From contig CM042032.1 in the NCBI GenBank assembly GCA_023525975.1, positions 36,312,001-36,376,000 on the forward strand: a stretch of 64,000 nucleotides of DNA. Direction: 5' to 3'. A model generated the notes under the pieces. The model made no database searches. It had not been told where the DNA came from and saw nothing but the letters and a program-made list of their open reading frames with translations. The translations under genes were made by a program, and so were the position numbers. Below, one piece after another: positions 32,091 to 42,690 of this stretch. Position 1 is the stretch's first letter. Each line of letters begins with the position of its first letter. The DNA is from Smallanthus sonchifolius. Taxonomy: Eukaryota; Streptophyta; Magnoliopsida; Asterales; Asteraceae.

Positions 32091-32773
32091 CTTGCACAAC
32101 TTGTAACTCAACTCACCCAAGCTAATGGAGCCATTAATGGTACCCATGGAACTAATGGTGGTGGTGGTGACAACCCACCGCAATGCACCTTCAAGCACTT
32201 CAATTCGTGTAATCCTCTTAAGTTCTATGGTACCGAGGGAGCCACAGGACTTTTTCAATGGTTCGAAAGTATTGAGAATACCTTCCTTAATAGTGACTGA
32301 CCCGATAACCTTCGTGTTCGTCATGCCACAAGTGTCTTACAAAAACAGGCAATCACGTGGTGGAATGGGGAAAAGAGAACTAGAGGCGTGGAAGTTGCAA
32401 AGGCCTTACTTTGGGATGAGGTTAAAAGGCTAATGACCGAAGAATTTTGTCCTCGAAATCAGGTAAAGAAACTGGAAGCCGAGTTTTGGGATCTTGCCCA
32501 AGATGGTGGTGAAAGTCTAGCTTATACAACTCGGTTCCATGAGTTAAGTCTCCTTGTGCCCCATATGGTCACACCTTTATCCCGCTGCATTGAGAAGTAT
32601 ATTGGTGGATTACCTAGGCAAATTCAAGATATTGTCTTAGGGAGGAATCCCGCAACACTCGAAGATGCTATTCGCTTATCTGCTACATTAACCGACAACC
32701 ATGTGAAAGCGGGAACTCTAACTAGAAAAGGCACCAAGAAAGTTCCCGACACCACAAACCCTCCCACACACAT
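32091..32773 (+). pseudogene. gag: outer gypsy gag, central part
   Basis: Continues gag after the solo LTR. It contains FKHFNSCNPLKFYGTEGATG, FQWFESIENTF, then an in-frame TGA at 32298-32300, and on in the same frame AITWWNGEKRTRG, MTEEFCPRNQVKKLEAEF and KYIGGLPRQIQDIVLG. These are the usual gag domain motifs of chromoviruses. The frame is cut after THI by the inserted gypsy element and continues at 42103. Confidence 0.85.
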
Positions 32774-34971
32774 TGTAACATCCTAAAAATAATAAAACGA
32801 ATAAATATAGCGAGACCGGTGATTTAGTCAGAATATTTAAACAAAAGGGAGCGGACTTGGGCTAGGCTTCAATGGGCCGAGGGAAGCCCAGGTATATATA
32901 TATAAGGCAAGGCAGCCCTCTTCCCTGCTCATTCCACACTCACGCAACTTCTAGAGAGAGAAAGGAGAGCTCGGGTCTAGAGAGAGAAAGTCGACGGATC
33001 GTCACGAGATTGGAGGAGCACGTTACAGCTGAGCCCGTGAGCAAAACCTCCGAATCAGAATTACAATTCAGGTAACGATTCGATCACATTATGAGTTTTT
33101 GTTCGTTTTGGGAAGTTTCGGGTTTTGGCTAAAAAGATAACGATTTTGCGGATGAAACTTGGAAATGAGCATAGGTATAGTATCTAGAATGAAAACCGAA
33201 CATTTTGATCTAAGAAAGTTGAGATATTGACTTGATCAGACGTACATGCAAAAACTTCGGATTTTGGGGAAGACGATATGTGCAGACCCATCGAAACTAC
33301 TTAGTTTCGATATGTGCAGACCCATCGAAACTACTTAGTTTCGATAAGTGAAGGCCTATCGAAACTACCAAGTTTTGACAGAAGCAACCTATCGAAACTA
33401 CCAAGTTTCGACAGAAGCAGCCTATTGAAACTACCAAGTTTCGACAGAAGCAGCCTATCGAAACTACCAAGTTTCGACAGAAGCAGCCTATCGAAACTAC
33501 CAAGTTTCGACAGAAGCACCCTATCGAAACTACCAAGTTTAGACAGAAGCACCCTATCGAAACTACCAAGTTTCGATATAAACCAATCCATCGAAACAAC
33601 TAGGTTCAGGCATAGTAAGGTCTAGTAGCACTACCTTACGAGTATGACTTTATTATACAGATCGGGAGTGACATTAGTAACGATCAGTAACCAGCTAAGT
33701 GTATTACAGGAACTACTCATCAGGTGAGTTCTATGTGCCCCCTTCTATGTTATGTGCAAATGATTTATAAATGTTTTGGGGCTGAAATGTATACACTAAA
33801 TGAATAACAGTTATGAATGTCAATGTGATCATACGTGGTATACAAATATATATATATATATATATATATCTTTACACGAAATAGAATTATGAATGAAGAA
33901 TGAAACGTATGATTTTTAAAGAATGAACGAAAGTATGACATAACGTGTAGAGAAGAAATCTTGCTTTATATCCATGTATATATTGCTTTCCAAGTATAAG
34001 AAAACGTTATGGACGCTTCGATGATAACGGCTACTTCGGTAGACGGACGACCACGTGACTATCGTACAACCGGGACAAGTGCGTTCCTTCATCAGCTAGG
34101 ACGTACGAATGCCACAAGTTCGTTCCTTCATCAGCTAGGATGTACTAAAGTTATTAACGGACGGTCTAAGAAAAATTGGCATCTTATAGTAGAACGGTTG
34201 TATAAATAATAGTCGCATGGGAAACGGATACCTTCGGGTAGACGGGCAAATTACGGCCTACGACGGTAGGACGGTTGTAAGTCATGATGGATGGACAAAG
34301 GTTGCTGGACGGTTGTAAGAATAAAATGACGGACGGCACTTGTTGCCGGACGGTTGTAAGTATAGGTGGGCCATGACGATGGACCGCGGCGATTGTCTTT
34401 GTGACCTTCGTAACCAAAAGACGGGTTGATCACCCTTACGAGTATTATCCATGATTGTAAAGAAAAGAAAAGAAAAGTTGAATGTATATATATATATGCA
34501 ATCACAAAATAAAGAAGAAAGAGAAGCAAAAGTTATGAAAATAAATGAGACCAATGATGTGAATATATATCTATATGTATTTGCGAAGAATGATAAATGA
34601 GAAGCAATTCAAGTCAATGTGTACTTATATAAACATATATATATACTTATGCATACTTATAAAGAAAAGAATGTTTATACCTAATTGTATTAAACTAGAA
34701 CTCACCAGCGTTAGCTGACATTTAGTATACATTTCAGGTAAAGGAAGATGAGGTCGTGCGATGGCGTGGAGGTTACCCGGCACGAGACTGACATCCCTCT
34801 TTTGTTTTATATGTTTTCGAACAATGTTATGTTTTTTTATTGTAAAGACTTCCGCTGTTATGATTATGTAATTGGATGACGAATGTTTTTTTTTAATATA
34901 AATTCAGTATTTTATGACTATGTTTATGAGTAAATCCAACAAGTGAGGTTACCCGGGAAAGGGGCCTTACA
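32774..34971 (+). mobile_element. inner gypsy 5' LTR
   Basis: Starts TGTAACATCC and ends GGGGCCTTACA. It holds a TATATATATATAAGG box near 32892, GA-rich repeats near 32950, CAG/GTAACG at 33071, ten palindromes (33291-33605), a donor-like CAG/GTGAGT at 33723, a long AT run at 33846-33869, GGACGGTTGTAAG repeats at about 34185-34360, and an acceptor-like TTTCAG at 34737. Confidence 0.9.
33291..33605. repeat. ten palindromes, TCGAAACT-N4-AGTTTCGA type, 33-34 bp period
   Basis: Units start at 33291, 33325, 33359, 33392, 33425, 33458, 33491, 33524, 33557 and 33591. Six intervals are exactly 33 bp and three are 34. Between palindromes the spacer CAGAAGCAGCC(T) is itself conserved. The repeated peptides read through it on both strands are artefacts of the period. 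Confidence 0.95.
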
Positions 34972-34974
34972 AGT

Positions 34975-34986
34975 TGGTATCAGAGC
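34975..34986 (+). promoter_or_regulatory. primer-binding site (initiator Met tRNA)
   Basis: TGGTATCAGAGC starts three bases after the LTR end, followed by AATAGTTTGAGAGATT, which resembles the sequence after the PBS of the gag-only element. Confidence 0.95.
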
Positions 34987-35089
34987 AATAGTTTGAGAGA
35001 TTCAGACATCCCTAAATGTCTGGACTCAAATTGATTATGGGACCAACGCACGGATGTTAGTATGGGTAACCAACGCCAACGCCAGCACG

Positions 35090-35312
35090 GTAAGTAAGTA
35101 ATAAAGTTAATGCTCTTGCATAAGAATAGATACCATAACTTAGAACAAATAGATGTTAATGCCATGACTGATTTGAAGAGTTTTGAACCCGAAAAGCAAT
35201 GTAAATTAGTAATCACAAACCGGTCACTGTAATTAAGAATTTGCCTTGCTCGTACTGTTTGAAACTACAATCTGAAGAAATGACATTGATGTATTCCCTT
35301 TATAACTATCAG
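35090..35312 (+). other. possible leader intron before gag
   Basis: GTAAGTAAGT at 35090 is a strong donor-like sequence and TATAACTATCAG ends at 35312, 13 bases before the gag ATG. The gag-only element has a similar pair (GTAAGTAAAG at 23242, CTATCTTTCAG ending 23442). This is an inference from consensus only. Confidence 0.4.
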
Positions 35313-35325
35313 GAAACTAGGAACT

Positions 35326-36957
35326 ATGGGTGGTGGAGGAAGAACGGAACGCCGAGGCAGTCGTACTAGACGAGTAGGTAGGCCTCCACTAAACCAAAGA
35401 ATTGAAGAAGAAGAGAGCGTGCACGCAGAGCACACCGAAAGTGTGCATGAAACAGAAGTGACCCCAATTAGGGACGACAGTCCAGGGCCTATACAGTTGG
35501 AACCTGAAGTCAGGGATGCTATTGCCCGTGAAGTTGTGCTCACTTTGAAGAAGGTATTGCCTGATCTACTATCCGAGGCAATAAAGAAAAGTAAAGAGGA
35601 GGATGAAGGAGACAATGGAGAGAAAGTATATGATAGTGATGGGAATGAAATAAAGATAGGATCGAGCAACCGTGGGTGTACTTACAAAGGCTTTAAGGAC
35701 GGAGACCCACCCAAGTTCGATGGGAGCAAGGATTCAGTGGCAACGCTCGAATGGATTGAGAGGATGAACGCTGTAATTAACATCAGCGTGTGTCGACCGG
35801 ACTAGGCGGTTAAATATGTTGCTCATTCTTTCACCAACGAAGCACTAGTTTGGTGGAGAAACATTCAGAGAACAAAGTCGCCAAACGCTATCGCCAGAAT
35901 GACATGGGAAGACCTGAAGAAGCTTATAATTCAAAAGTTCTGTCCCCAGAATGAAATTGATCGAGTGGAAAATGAATTCTTAAACTTTAAGGCTGGCAGC
36001 AAGAGACACCGCCAGTATACCTCTAGATTCAATGAGCTAGCTCAACTAGTACCCCACCTGGTAGAAACTGAAGACCGTTTGATCAAGTACTATGTTAAGG
36101 GATTGCCACAATGGGTCCGTGTTCACGTAAAAGCTAACCTACCCTTGACCTTCGAGTCGGTAGTGAATCTGAGCGGAATCGTCTACGACGACTACGCCAA
36201 TGAGGACCCGGCACCTGAGACACAAAAGAGAAAGTGGGAGAACCCGTCTAGAGGTACCGGAAGAGGGAACGCAACTACTGAAAATAAGAAACCAAGGTCG
36301 AATAAATATGAAACCTGCAAGAAATGTGTAAGGCAACATTTTGGCGAGTGCCGGGTCGGCTCCACCACATGTTACAGGTGTGGGAAGGCGGGGCACTATT
36401 CTCGTGACTGCTTAAGAGACACTAAATGCCAAGGATGTGGACTATTTGGTCACCTGACTAGGGATTGCAGAAAAACCAGACAATCTGGTTCGGGAAAAGA
36501 AAAGGAACATGAACAACCAAAGACTAGGACTCGAGCTTACGCCCTGACTGAGGAGGAAGCAAGGGGAAATCCTAATGTTGTGTCAGGTACGTTCCTAGTT
36601 AATGATGAACATGCGGCTATGATATTTGACTCGGGTGCTAGTAAAAGCTTTATATCAAATGCATTTAGTCGTAATCTGAATTGCACTATCAACACAGTAG
36701 TAAAGGCCTTTAGTGTACGAACTGCCGTTGGTAAAAATTTGGCAGTATTCCAAGTAACAGAGGATTGCATAATAGAAATAGAGGGTCATAAGTTTCCTTC
36801 TAGATTATTCCTTCTCACCTTAGGAGGATTCGATATAGTATTGGGTATGGATTGGTTAGCTGCCAACGAAGCTCAAATCATATGTAAACGTAAGAGGATA
36901 CACCTCAAAGCTCCTAGCGGAAGTTAAATTACGGTTTATGGGGATTGGAATTGCACA
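35326..36957 (+). pseudogene. gag-pro: inner gypsy gag and protease
   Basis: ATG at 35326 starts MGGGGRTERRGSRTRR. The gag domain has GFKDGDPPKFDGSKDS, LEWIERMNAVINIS, an in-frame TAG at 35803-35805 right after CRPD, then LVWWRNIQ, IQKFCPQNEIDRVENEF and YVKGLPQWVRVHVKA. Two CCHC knuckles, CYRCGKAGHYSRDC and CQGCGLFGHLTRDC, bind RNA. The protease follows with active site MIFDSGASKSFIS and the later LGGFDIVLGMDWL. A TAA at 36925-36927 separates protease from RT, but the reading frame does not change. The start fits the family because the Gly/Arg-rich N-terminus also occurs in the gag-only element. Confidence 0.9.
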
Positions 36958-38592
36958 ATGCCAAACGACATTTCGATGATCAAGGTCGAAAGTTACATGA
37001 GGCGCGGTTGCGAAGCTTATCTGGCGTATGTAATTGACGATAGAATGAAAACGAAAGCACTCAAGAATGTACCCGTGGTGTGCAACTTTCCGGAAGTATT
37101 CCCTGAGAATCTACCTGGGTTGCCACCCGATCGGGAAATAGAATTTCAGATTGATCTACTGCTAGGAGCTGAGCCCGTTGCCGAAGCCCCCTACCGATTA
37201 GCTCCGTCAGAAATGAAAGAATTGATGTCTCAACTACAAGAATTAACAGAAAAAGGATTTATTAGACCGAGCATTTCACCATGGGGCGCTCCGGTACTAT
37301 TCGTAAAGAAGAAAGACGGCAGCATGCGCATGTGCATTGATTATCGTGAACTGAACAAGAGGACAGTAAAGAACAAATACCCACTGCCTAGAATAGATGT
37401 CCTTTTTGATCAACTGCAAGGTGCGAGTTGGTTCTCAAAGATCGATCTTAGGTCGGGTTACCATCAGTTGAAAGTAAGGGAAGAAGACGTACCAAAGACC
37501 GCGTTTCGCACGCGTTATGGGCATTATGAGTTTCTCGTGATGTCCTTCGGATTAACTAACGCACCAGCAGCGTTCATGGATTTAATGAATAGAGTGTATC
37601 GACCAATGTTAGATCGATCAGTGATAGTTTTTATAGACGACATACTGGTATATTCGAAAAACGAGGGTGATCACCACTGTGACCTAAGAGAGGTTCTGGA
37701 GGTGTTAAAGCAGGAGAAGTTGTACGCGAAATTCTCCAAATGCGCGTTCTGGCTTAGGGAAGTTCAATTCCTAGGTCATGTGATAAACCCAAACGGCATC
37801 ATGGTGGATCCTGCAAAGATTGAGACAGTAAAGGAATGGAACATCCCAAAGACACCAACAGAGATACGAAGTTTTCTAGGATTGGCAGGCTACTATCAAA
37901 GGTTCATTCAAGATTTCTCAAGAATAGCCTCGCCACTGACTAAACTGACACGGAAGGAAGTAAAGTATGAATGGGGTCAGACCCAAATCAACGCGTTTGA
38001 AGAACTTAAGACACGATTAACCCAAGCTCCAGTCTTGACTCTCCCTAAGGAAAATGAAGACTTGGTAGTCTACTCTGACGCTTCGGGCCAGGGTTTGGGT
38101 TGCGTACTTATGCAACGAGGAAAGGTAATTGCTTATGCGTCATGACAGCTAAAGATTAACGAGGTTAACTACCCAACGCACGATCTAGAGTTAGCAGCAG
38201 TGGTTTTCGCGTTGAAAATATGGAGGCACTACTTGTATGGAGTTAAATGCACCATCTACTCCGATCACAAAAGCTTGAAATATTTTTTCGAACAAAAGGA
38301 ACTAAACATGAGGTAAAGAAGGTGGTTAGAGCTACTGAAAGACTACGACTGTGAAATATTGTACCATCCAAGCAAGGCAAACATAGTGGCTGACGGTTTA
38401 AGTAGAAAGGAAGAATCGACACCTATCCGGATCAAAGCGTGTCAGCTGATTATAACACCAGATTTGATGGGTGAAATAGCAAAAGCACAAGATGAAGCAC
38501 TGTTAGAAAGAAATGTGAAACGGGAAAGAATAGTAGGACAACAAGGGAACTTAGTTGCAAATGCATACGGAGTATGAACAAGGTTCGGCCGG
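36958..38592 (+). pseudogene. pol: inner gypsy reverse transcriptase and RNase H
   Basis: The frame continues from the protease. RT motifs in order are CNFPEVFPENLPGLPPDREI, SPWGAPVLFVKKKDGSMR, YPLPRIDVLFDQLQGA, DLRSGYHQLKV, FGLTNAPAAFMDLMNRV and the catalytic VIVFIDDILVYSK. RNase H follows with VVYSDASGQGLGCVLMQ, a TGA at 38143-38145 after IAYAS, HDLELAAVVFALKIWRHYLY, a TAA at about 38314 and HPSKANIVADGLSRK. Another TGA lies at 38575-38577. No frameshift occurs in this part. All catalytic residues I could check are present, so point stops are the main damage. Confidence 0.9.
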
Positions 38593-39893
38593 ATGTGGAT
38601 ACCTAAGATTGGCGAGCTTAGAGCCAAAATACTCGATGAGGCCCTTAAGTCTCGTTATTCTATCCACCCCGGGACGAACAAAATGTATCAAGACTTGAGG
38701 AAAGAGTACTGGTGGCCCGGCATGAAGAATGATGTGACCGAGTACGTTAGCAAGTGCCTAACGTGTTCACTAATTAAGGCTGAGCATCAGAAACCATGCT
38801 GTAAAATGCAACCTTTACCAATACCGGAATGGAAGTGGAGGAGATCACAATGGACTTCATTACCAAGCTACCGCGAACAGCTAAAGGCAATGATACCATT
38901 TGGGTGATCGTCGACCGCTTGACAAAGAGTGCTCACTTCTTGCAAATACGTGAGACCTCTTCGTCAGAAAGACTAGCAGAAATTTTTATCAAGGAAATTG
39001 TGAGCAGACATGGTATGCCGATGTCGATTGTGTCCGGCAGGGATACTAGATTCACCTCAAGGTTTTGGAAGAAATTCAATGAAGCAATGGGCACTAGACT
39101 GAACATCAGCACCGCTTACCACCCTCAGACCGATGGTCAATCTGAAAGAACCATTCAGACCTTGGAGGACATGCTCCGGGTCTGTATCATTGACTTTGGT
39201 GGGAGCTGGGACAGCCATCTACCATTGGCAGAATTTTCATATAACAACAGCTATCACTCAACTATTGGCATACCGCCGTTTGAGATGTTGTATGGGAGGA
39301 GATGCAGAACCCCGGTTTGTTGGGGGGAAATTGGGCAGAAGGATTTTGCAAGTCTCGAAGTGGTCAAAGCTACTTCCGAGAAATTTGATCAAATCAAGGC
39401 TCGAATGAAAGCCGCAAAAGACAGACAGAAATCATACGCTGATAAGAGAAGAAGGGATTTAGAGTTTCAAGTGGGGGACATGGTACTGTTGAAAGTATCA
39501 CCATGGAAAGGAACCATCCGATTCAGAAAGCGTGGCAAACTAAGTCCAAGGTTTGTTGGACCTTTCAAGATTTTAGCAAGAGTGGGTCAAGTTGCTTACA
39601 GACTCGACCTACCCGTTGAGCTTAGTGGAATACACCCTACGTTTCATGTGTCGCACTTACGCAAGTGCCTAGCTGACGACACAGCTCACATACTTTACGA
39701 CGAGATCGAAGTGGATAACAGTCTAAATTATGTAGAGGAACCGATAGCCATTCTTGACCGAGCTGAGAAACGACTACGCAATAAGTCGATACCATTAGTC
39801 AAGATACAATGGAAGCACAGAAAAGGGTCGGAAGCTACGTGGGAAAAAGAAGACGAGATGATGGGACTATACCCTCAATTGTTTAACGTATGA
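38593..39893 (+). pseudogene. pol: inner gypsy integrase with chromodomain-like C-terminus
   Basis: The HHCC finger is visible (ALKSRYSIHPGTNKMY...CLTCSLIKAEHQ). Near 38829 a single-base frameshift moves to the frame that starts EEITMDFITKLPR. The core has MDFITKLP, then IVSGRDTRFTSRFW, where relatives have SDRD, so the second catalytic Asp appears replaced by Gly. Next come AYHPQTDGQSERTIQTLEDM and the GPFKIL region (PRFVGPFKILARVG, HPTFHVSHLRKCLAD). The C-terminus YVEEPIAILDRAEKRLRNKS, then VKIQWKHRKGSEATWEKEDE, is the group II chromodomain-like tail of Tekay/Del elements, thought to guide integration to heterochromatin. The stop is at 39891-39893. Confidence 0.9.
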
Positions 39894-39932
39894 ACAGTTT
39901 TGAGGACGAAACCTCTTTAAGGAGGGTAGACT
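39894..39932 (+). promoter_or_regulatory. polypurine tract region of inner gypsy
   Basis: GAGGACGAAACCTCTTTAAG, then GGAGGGTAGACT, leads directly into the 3' LTR. AAGGAGGG is the likely priming tract, shared with the gag-only element. Confidence 0.8.
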
Positions 39933-42097
39933 TGTAACATCCCTAAAATAATAAAACGAATAAATATATCATGACCGGTGATTTAGTCGAAATATTTAAA
40001 CAAAAGGGAGCGGGCTTGGGCTCGGCTTCAATGGGCCGAGGGAAGCCCATGTATATATATAAGGCAAGGCAGCCCTCTTCCCTGCTCATTCCACACTCAC
40101 GCAGCTTCTAGAGAGAGAAAGGAGAGCTCGGGTCTAGAGAGAGAAAGTCGACGGATCGTCACGAGATTGGAGGAGCACGTTACAGCTGAGCCCGTGAGCA
40201 AAACCTCTGAATCAGAATTACAATCCAGGTAACGATTCGATCACATTATGAGTTTTTGTTCGTTTTGGGAAGTTTCGGGTTTTGGCTAAAAAGATAACGA
40301 TTTTGCGGATGAAACTTGGAAATGAGCTTAGGTATAGTATCTAGAATGAAAACCGAACATTTTGATCTAAGAAAGTTGAGATATTGACTCGATCAGACGT
40401 GCATGCAAAAACTTCGGATTTTGGGGAAGACGATATGTGCAGACCCATCGAAACTACTTAGTTTCGATAAGTGCAGGCCTATCGAAACTACCAAGTTTCG
40501 ACAAGTGCAGGCCTATCGAAACTACCAAGTTTCGACAGAAGCAGCCTATCGAAACTACCAAGTTTCGACAGAAGCAGCCTATCGAAACTACCAAGTTTCG
40601 ACAGAAGCAGCCTATCGAAACTACCAAGTTTCGACAGAAGCACCCTATCGAAACTACCAAGTTTCGACAGAAGCAGCCTATCGAAACTACCAAGTTTCGA
40701 TATAAACCAATCCATTGAAACTACTAGGTTCAGGCATAGTAAGGTCTAGTAGCACTACCTTATGAGTATGACTTTATTATACAGATCGGGAGTGACATTA
40801 GTAACGATCAGTAACCAGCTAAGTGTATTACAGGAACTACTCATCAGGTGAGTTCTATGTGCCCCCTTCTATGTTATGTGCAAATGATTTATAAATGTTT
40901 TGGGGCTGAAATGTATACACTAAATGAATAACAGTTATGAATGTCAATGTGATCATACGTGGTATACAAATATATATATATATATATATCTTTACACGAA
41001 ATAGAATTATGAATAAAGAATGAAACGTATGATTTTTAAAGAATGAACGAAAGTATGACATAACGTGTAGAGAAGAAATCTTGCTTTATATCCATGTATA
41101 TATTGCTTGCCAAGTATAAGAAAACGTTATGGACGCTTCGATGATAACGGCTACTTCGGTAGACGGACGACAACGTGACTATCGTACAACCGGGACAAGT
41201 GCGTTCCTTCATCAGCTAGGACGTACGAATGACACAAGTGCGTTCCTTCATCAGCTAGGACGTACTAAAGTTATTAACGGACGGTCTAAGAAAAATTGGC
41301 ATCTTATAGTAGAACGGTTGTATAAATAATAGTCGCATGGGAAACGGATACCTTCGGGTAGACGGGCGAATTACGGCCTACGACGGTAGGACGGTTGTAA
41401 GTCATGACGGACGGACAAAGGTTTCCGGACGGTTGTAAGAATAAAATGACGGACGGCCCTTGTTGCCGGACGGTTGTAAGTATAGGTGGGCCATGACGAT
41501 GGACCGCAGCGATTGTCTTTGTGACCTTCGCAACCAAAAGACGGGTTGATCACCCTTAAGAGTGTTACCCATGAATGTAAAGAAAAGAAAAGAAAAGAAA
41601 AGGTGAATGTATATATATATATGCAATCACAAAATAAAGAAGAAAGAGAAGCAAAAGTTATGAAAATAAATGAGACCAATGATGTGAATATATATCTATA
41701 TGTATTTCCGAAGAATGATAAATGAGAAGCAATTCAAGTCAATGTGTACTTATATAAACATATATATATACTTATGCATACTTGTAAAGAAAAGAATGTT
41801 TATACCTAATTGCATTAAACTAGAACTCACCAGCTTTAGCTGACTTTTAGTATACATTTCAGGTAAAGGAAGATGAGGTCGTGCGATGGCGTGGAGGTTA
41901 CCCGGCACGAGACTGACATCCCTCTTTTGTTTTATATGTCTTCGAACAATGTTATGTTTTTTTTATTGTAAAGACTTCCGCTGTTATGATTATGTAATTG
42001 GATGATGAATGTTTTTTTTTAATATAAATTCAGTATTTTATGACTATGTTTATGAGTAAATCCAACAAGTGAGGTTACCCGGGAAAGGGGCCTTACA
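39933..42097 (+). mobile_element. inner gypsy 3' LTR
   Basis: Starts TGTAACATCC and ends GGGGCCTTACA, followed by the CACAT duplication. It has nine palindromes (40448-40730), a donor-like CAG/GTGAGT at 40847 and an acceptor-like TTTCAG at 41862. Confidence 0.95.
40448..40730. repeat. nine palindromes, TCGAAACT-N4-AGTTTCGA type, 33-34 bp period
   Basis: Units start at 40448, 40482, 40516, 40549, 40582, 40615, 40648, 40681 and 40715. One unit fewer than in the 5' LTR, so the array expands or contracts by whole units. Confidence 0.95.
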
Positions 42098-42102
42098 CAC
42101 AT

Positions 42103-42690
42103 CAAAGAAGCCACAACTGAACCCTCCCGTAATAATAAGAAAAAAAAGGCTAAACACTATGCTATGGTCACTCCTGCTATCCTTGTTAACCAAGCTGCGC
42201 CTATGGTTCAAACACCAGCCAAAAAGCCATATGTTGGGATCTACCCACTCTGTGCCACATGCAACAATCACCATCTCTAAAACATTCCATGTCGCCTTTG
42301 CACTCACTGTGGGAAATATGGCCATACAGTCAATGTTTGTAGAGCCAAAGCACTTGCAGGCCAAGTCAACCCACCAACCCAAACCAACCAACAAGTGATT
42401 AATCAAGGTGTTCCCGCTATTGCAAATGGGCGTGCTTGTTATGAATGTGGTAAGCCAAATCATTTTCGTGACCAGTGCCCAAGGTTCATCAATGCTAGAC
42501 AAGGTGGAGCTCGTGGGCGTGCTTTCAACATAAACGCCATTGAAGCTCAAGCCAACAATGATGTGGTCAACGGTACGTTCCTTGTTAATAGTCAATATGC
42601 CTCCATTTTATTTGATACCGGTGCCGATAAAAGTTTTTGTCACTTAACTTTGAACCCCTACTTGCAAAGACACGATTCGAATTAGAGAAA
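42103..42690 (+). pseudogene. gag-pro: outer gypsy gag C-terminus and protease start
   Basis: Continues gag after the inner gypsy: KEATTEPSRNNKKKKAKHY, then a basic/Pro-rich stretch, CATCNNHHL with an in-frame TAA near 42270, CGKYGHTVNVC and CYECGKPNHFRDQC, which are CCHC-type knuckles. The protease begins ASILFDTGADKSFC. Close to 42640 a frameshift moves to the next reading frame (SLNFEPLLAKTRFELEKTF). Confidence 0.85.

Larger units (their letters stand above)
32774..42097 (+). mobile_element. nearly complete Tekay/Del-like gypsy chromovirus
   Basis: Flanked by CACAT (32769-32773 and 42098-42102). LTRs are 32774-34971 (2198 bp) and 39933-42097 (2165 bp). The length difference comes mainly from one fewer palindrome unit and shorter AT repeats. 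The interior has PBS, gag, protease, RT, RNase H, integrase and a chromodomain-like C-terminus in gypsy order. At least five in-frame stops and one frameshift make it inactive despite its complete structure. It is inserted in gag of the outer gypsy. Confidence 0.95.

Noticed and set aside
33297..33625. Several overlapping open frames with repeated SKLPSFDRS- or RNLVVSIG-type peptides
   Set aside because: Artefact of the 33-bp palindrome array; open in several frames on both strands. The same holds for 40403-40749.
35265..35669. Reverse-strand frame over the inner gypsy gag start
   Set aside because: Antisense of an acidic/basic gag N-terminus with no independent motif.
42050..42595. Long reverse-strand frame opposite the outer gypsy gag C-terminus
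   Set aside because: Shadow of the gag strand; the plus strand carries the CCHC knuckles and protease motif.
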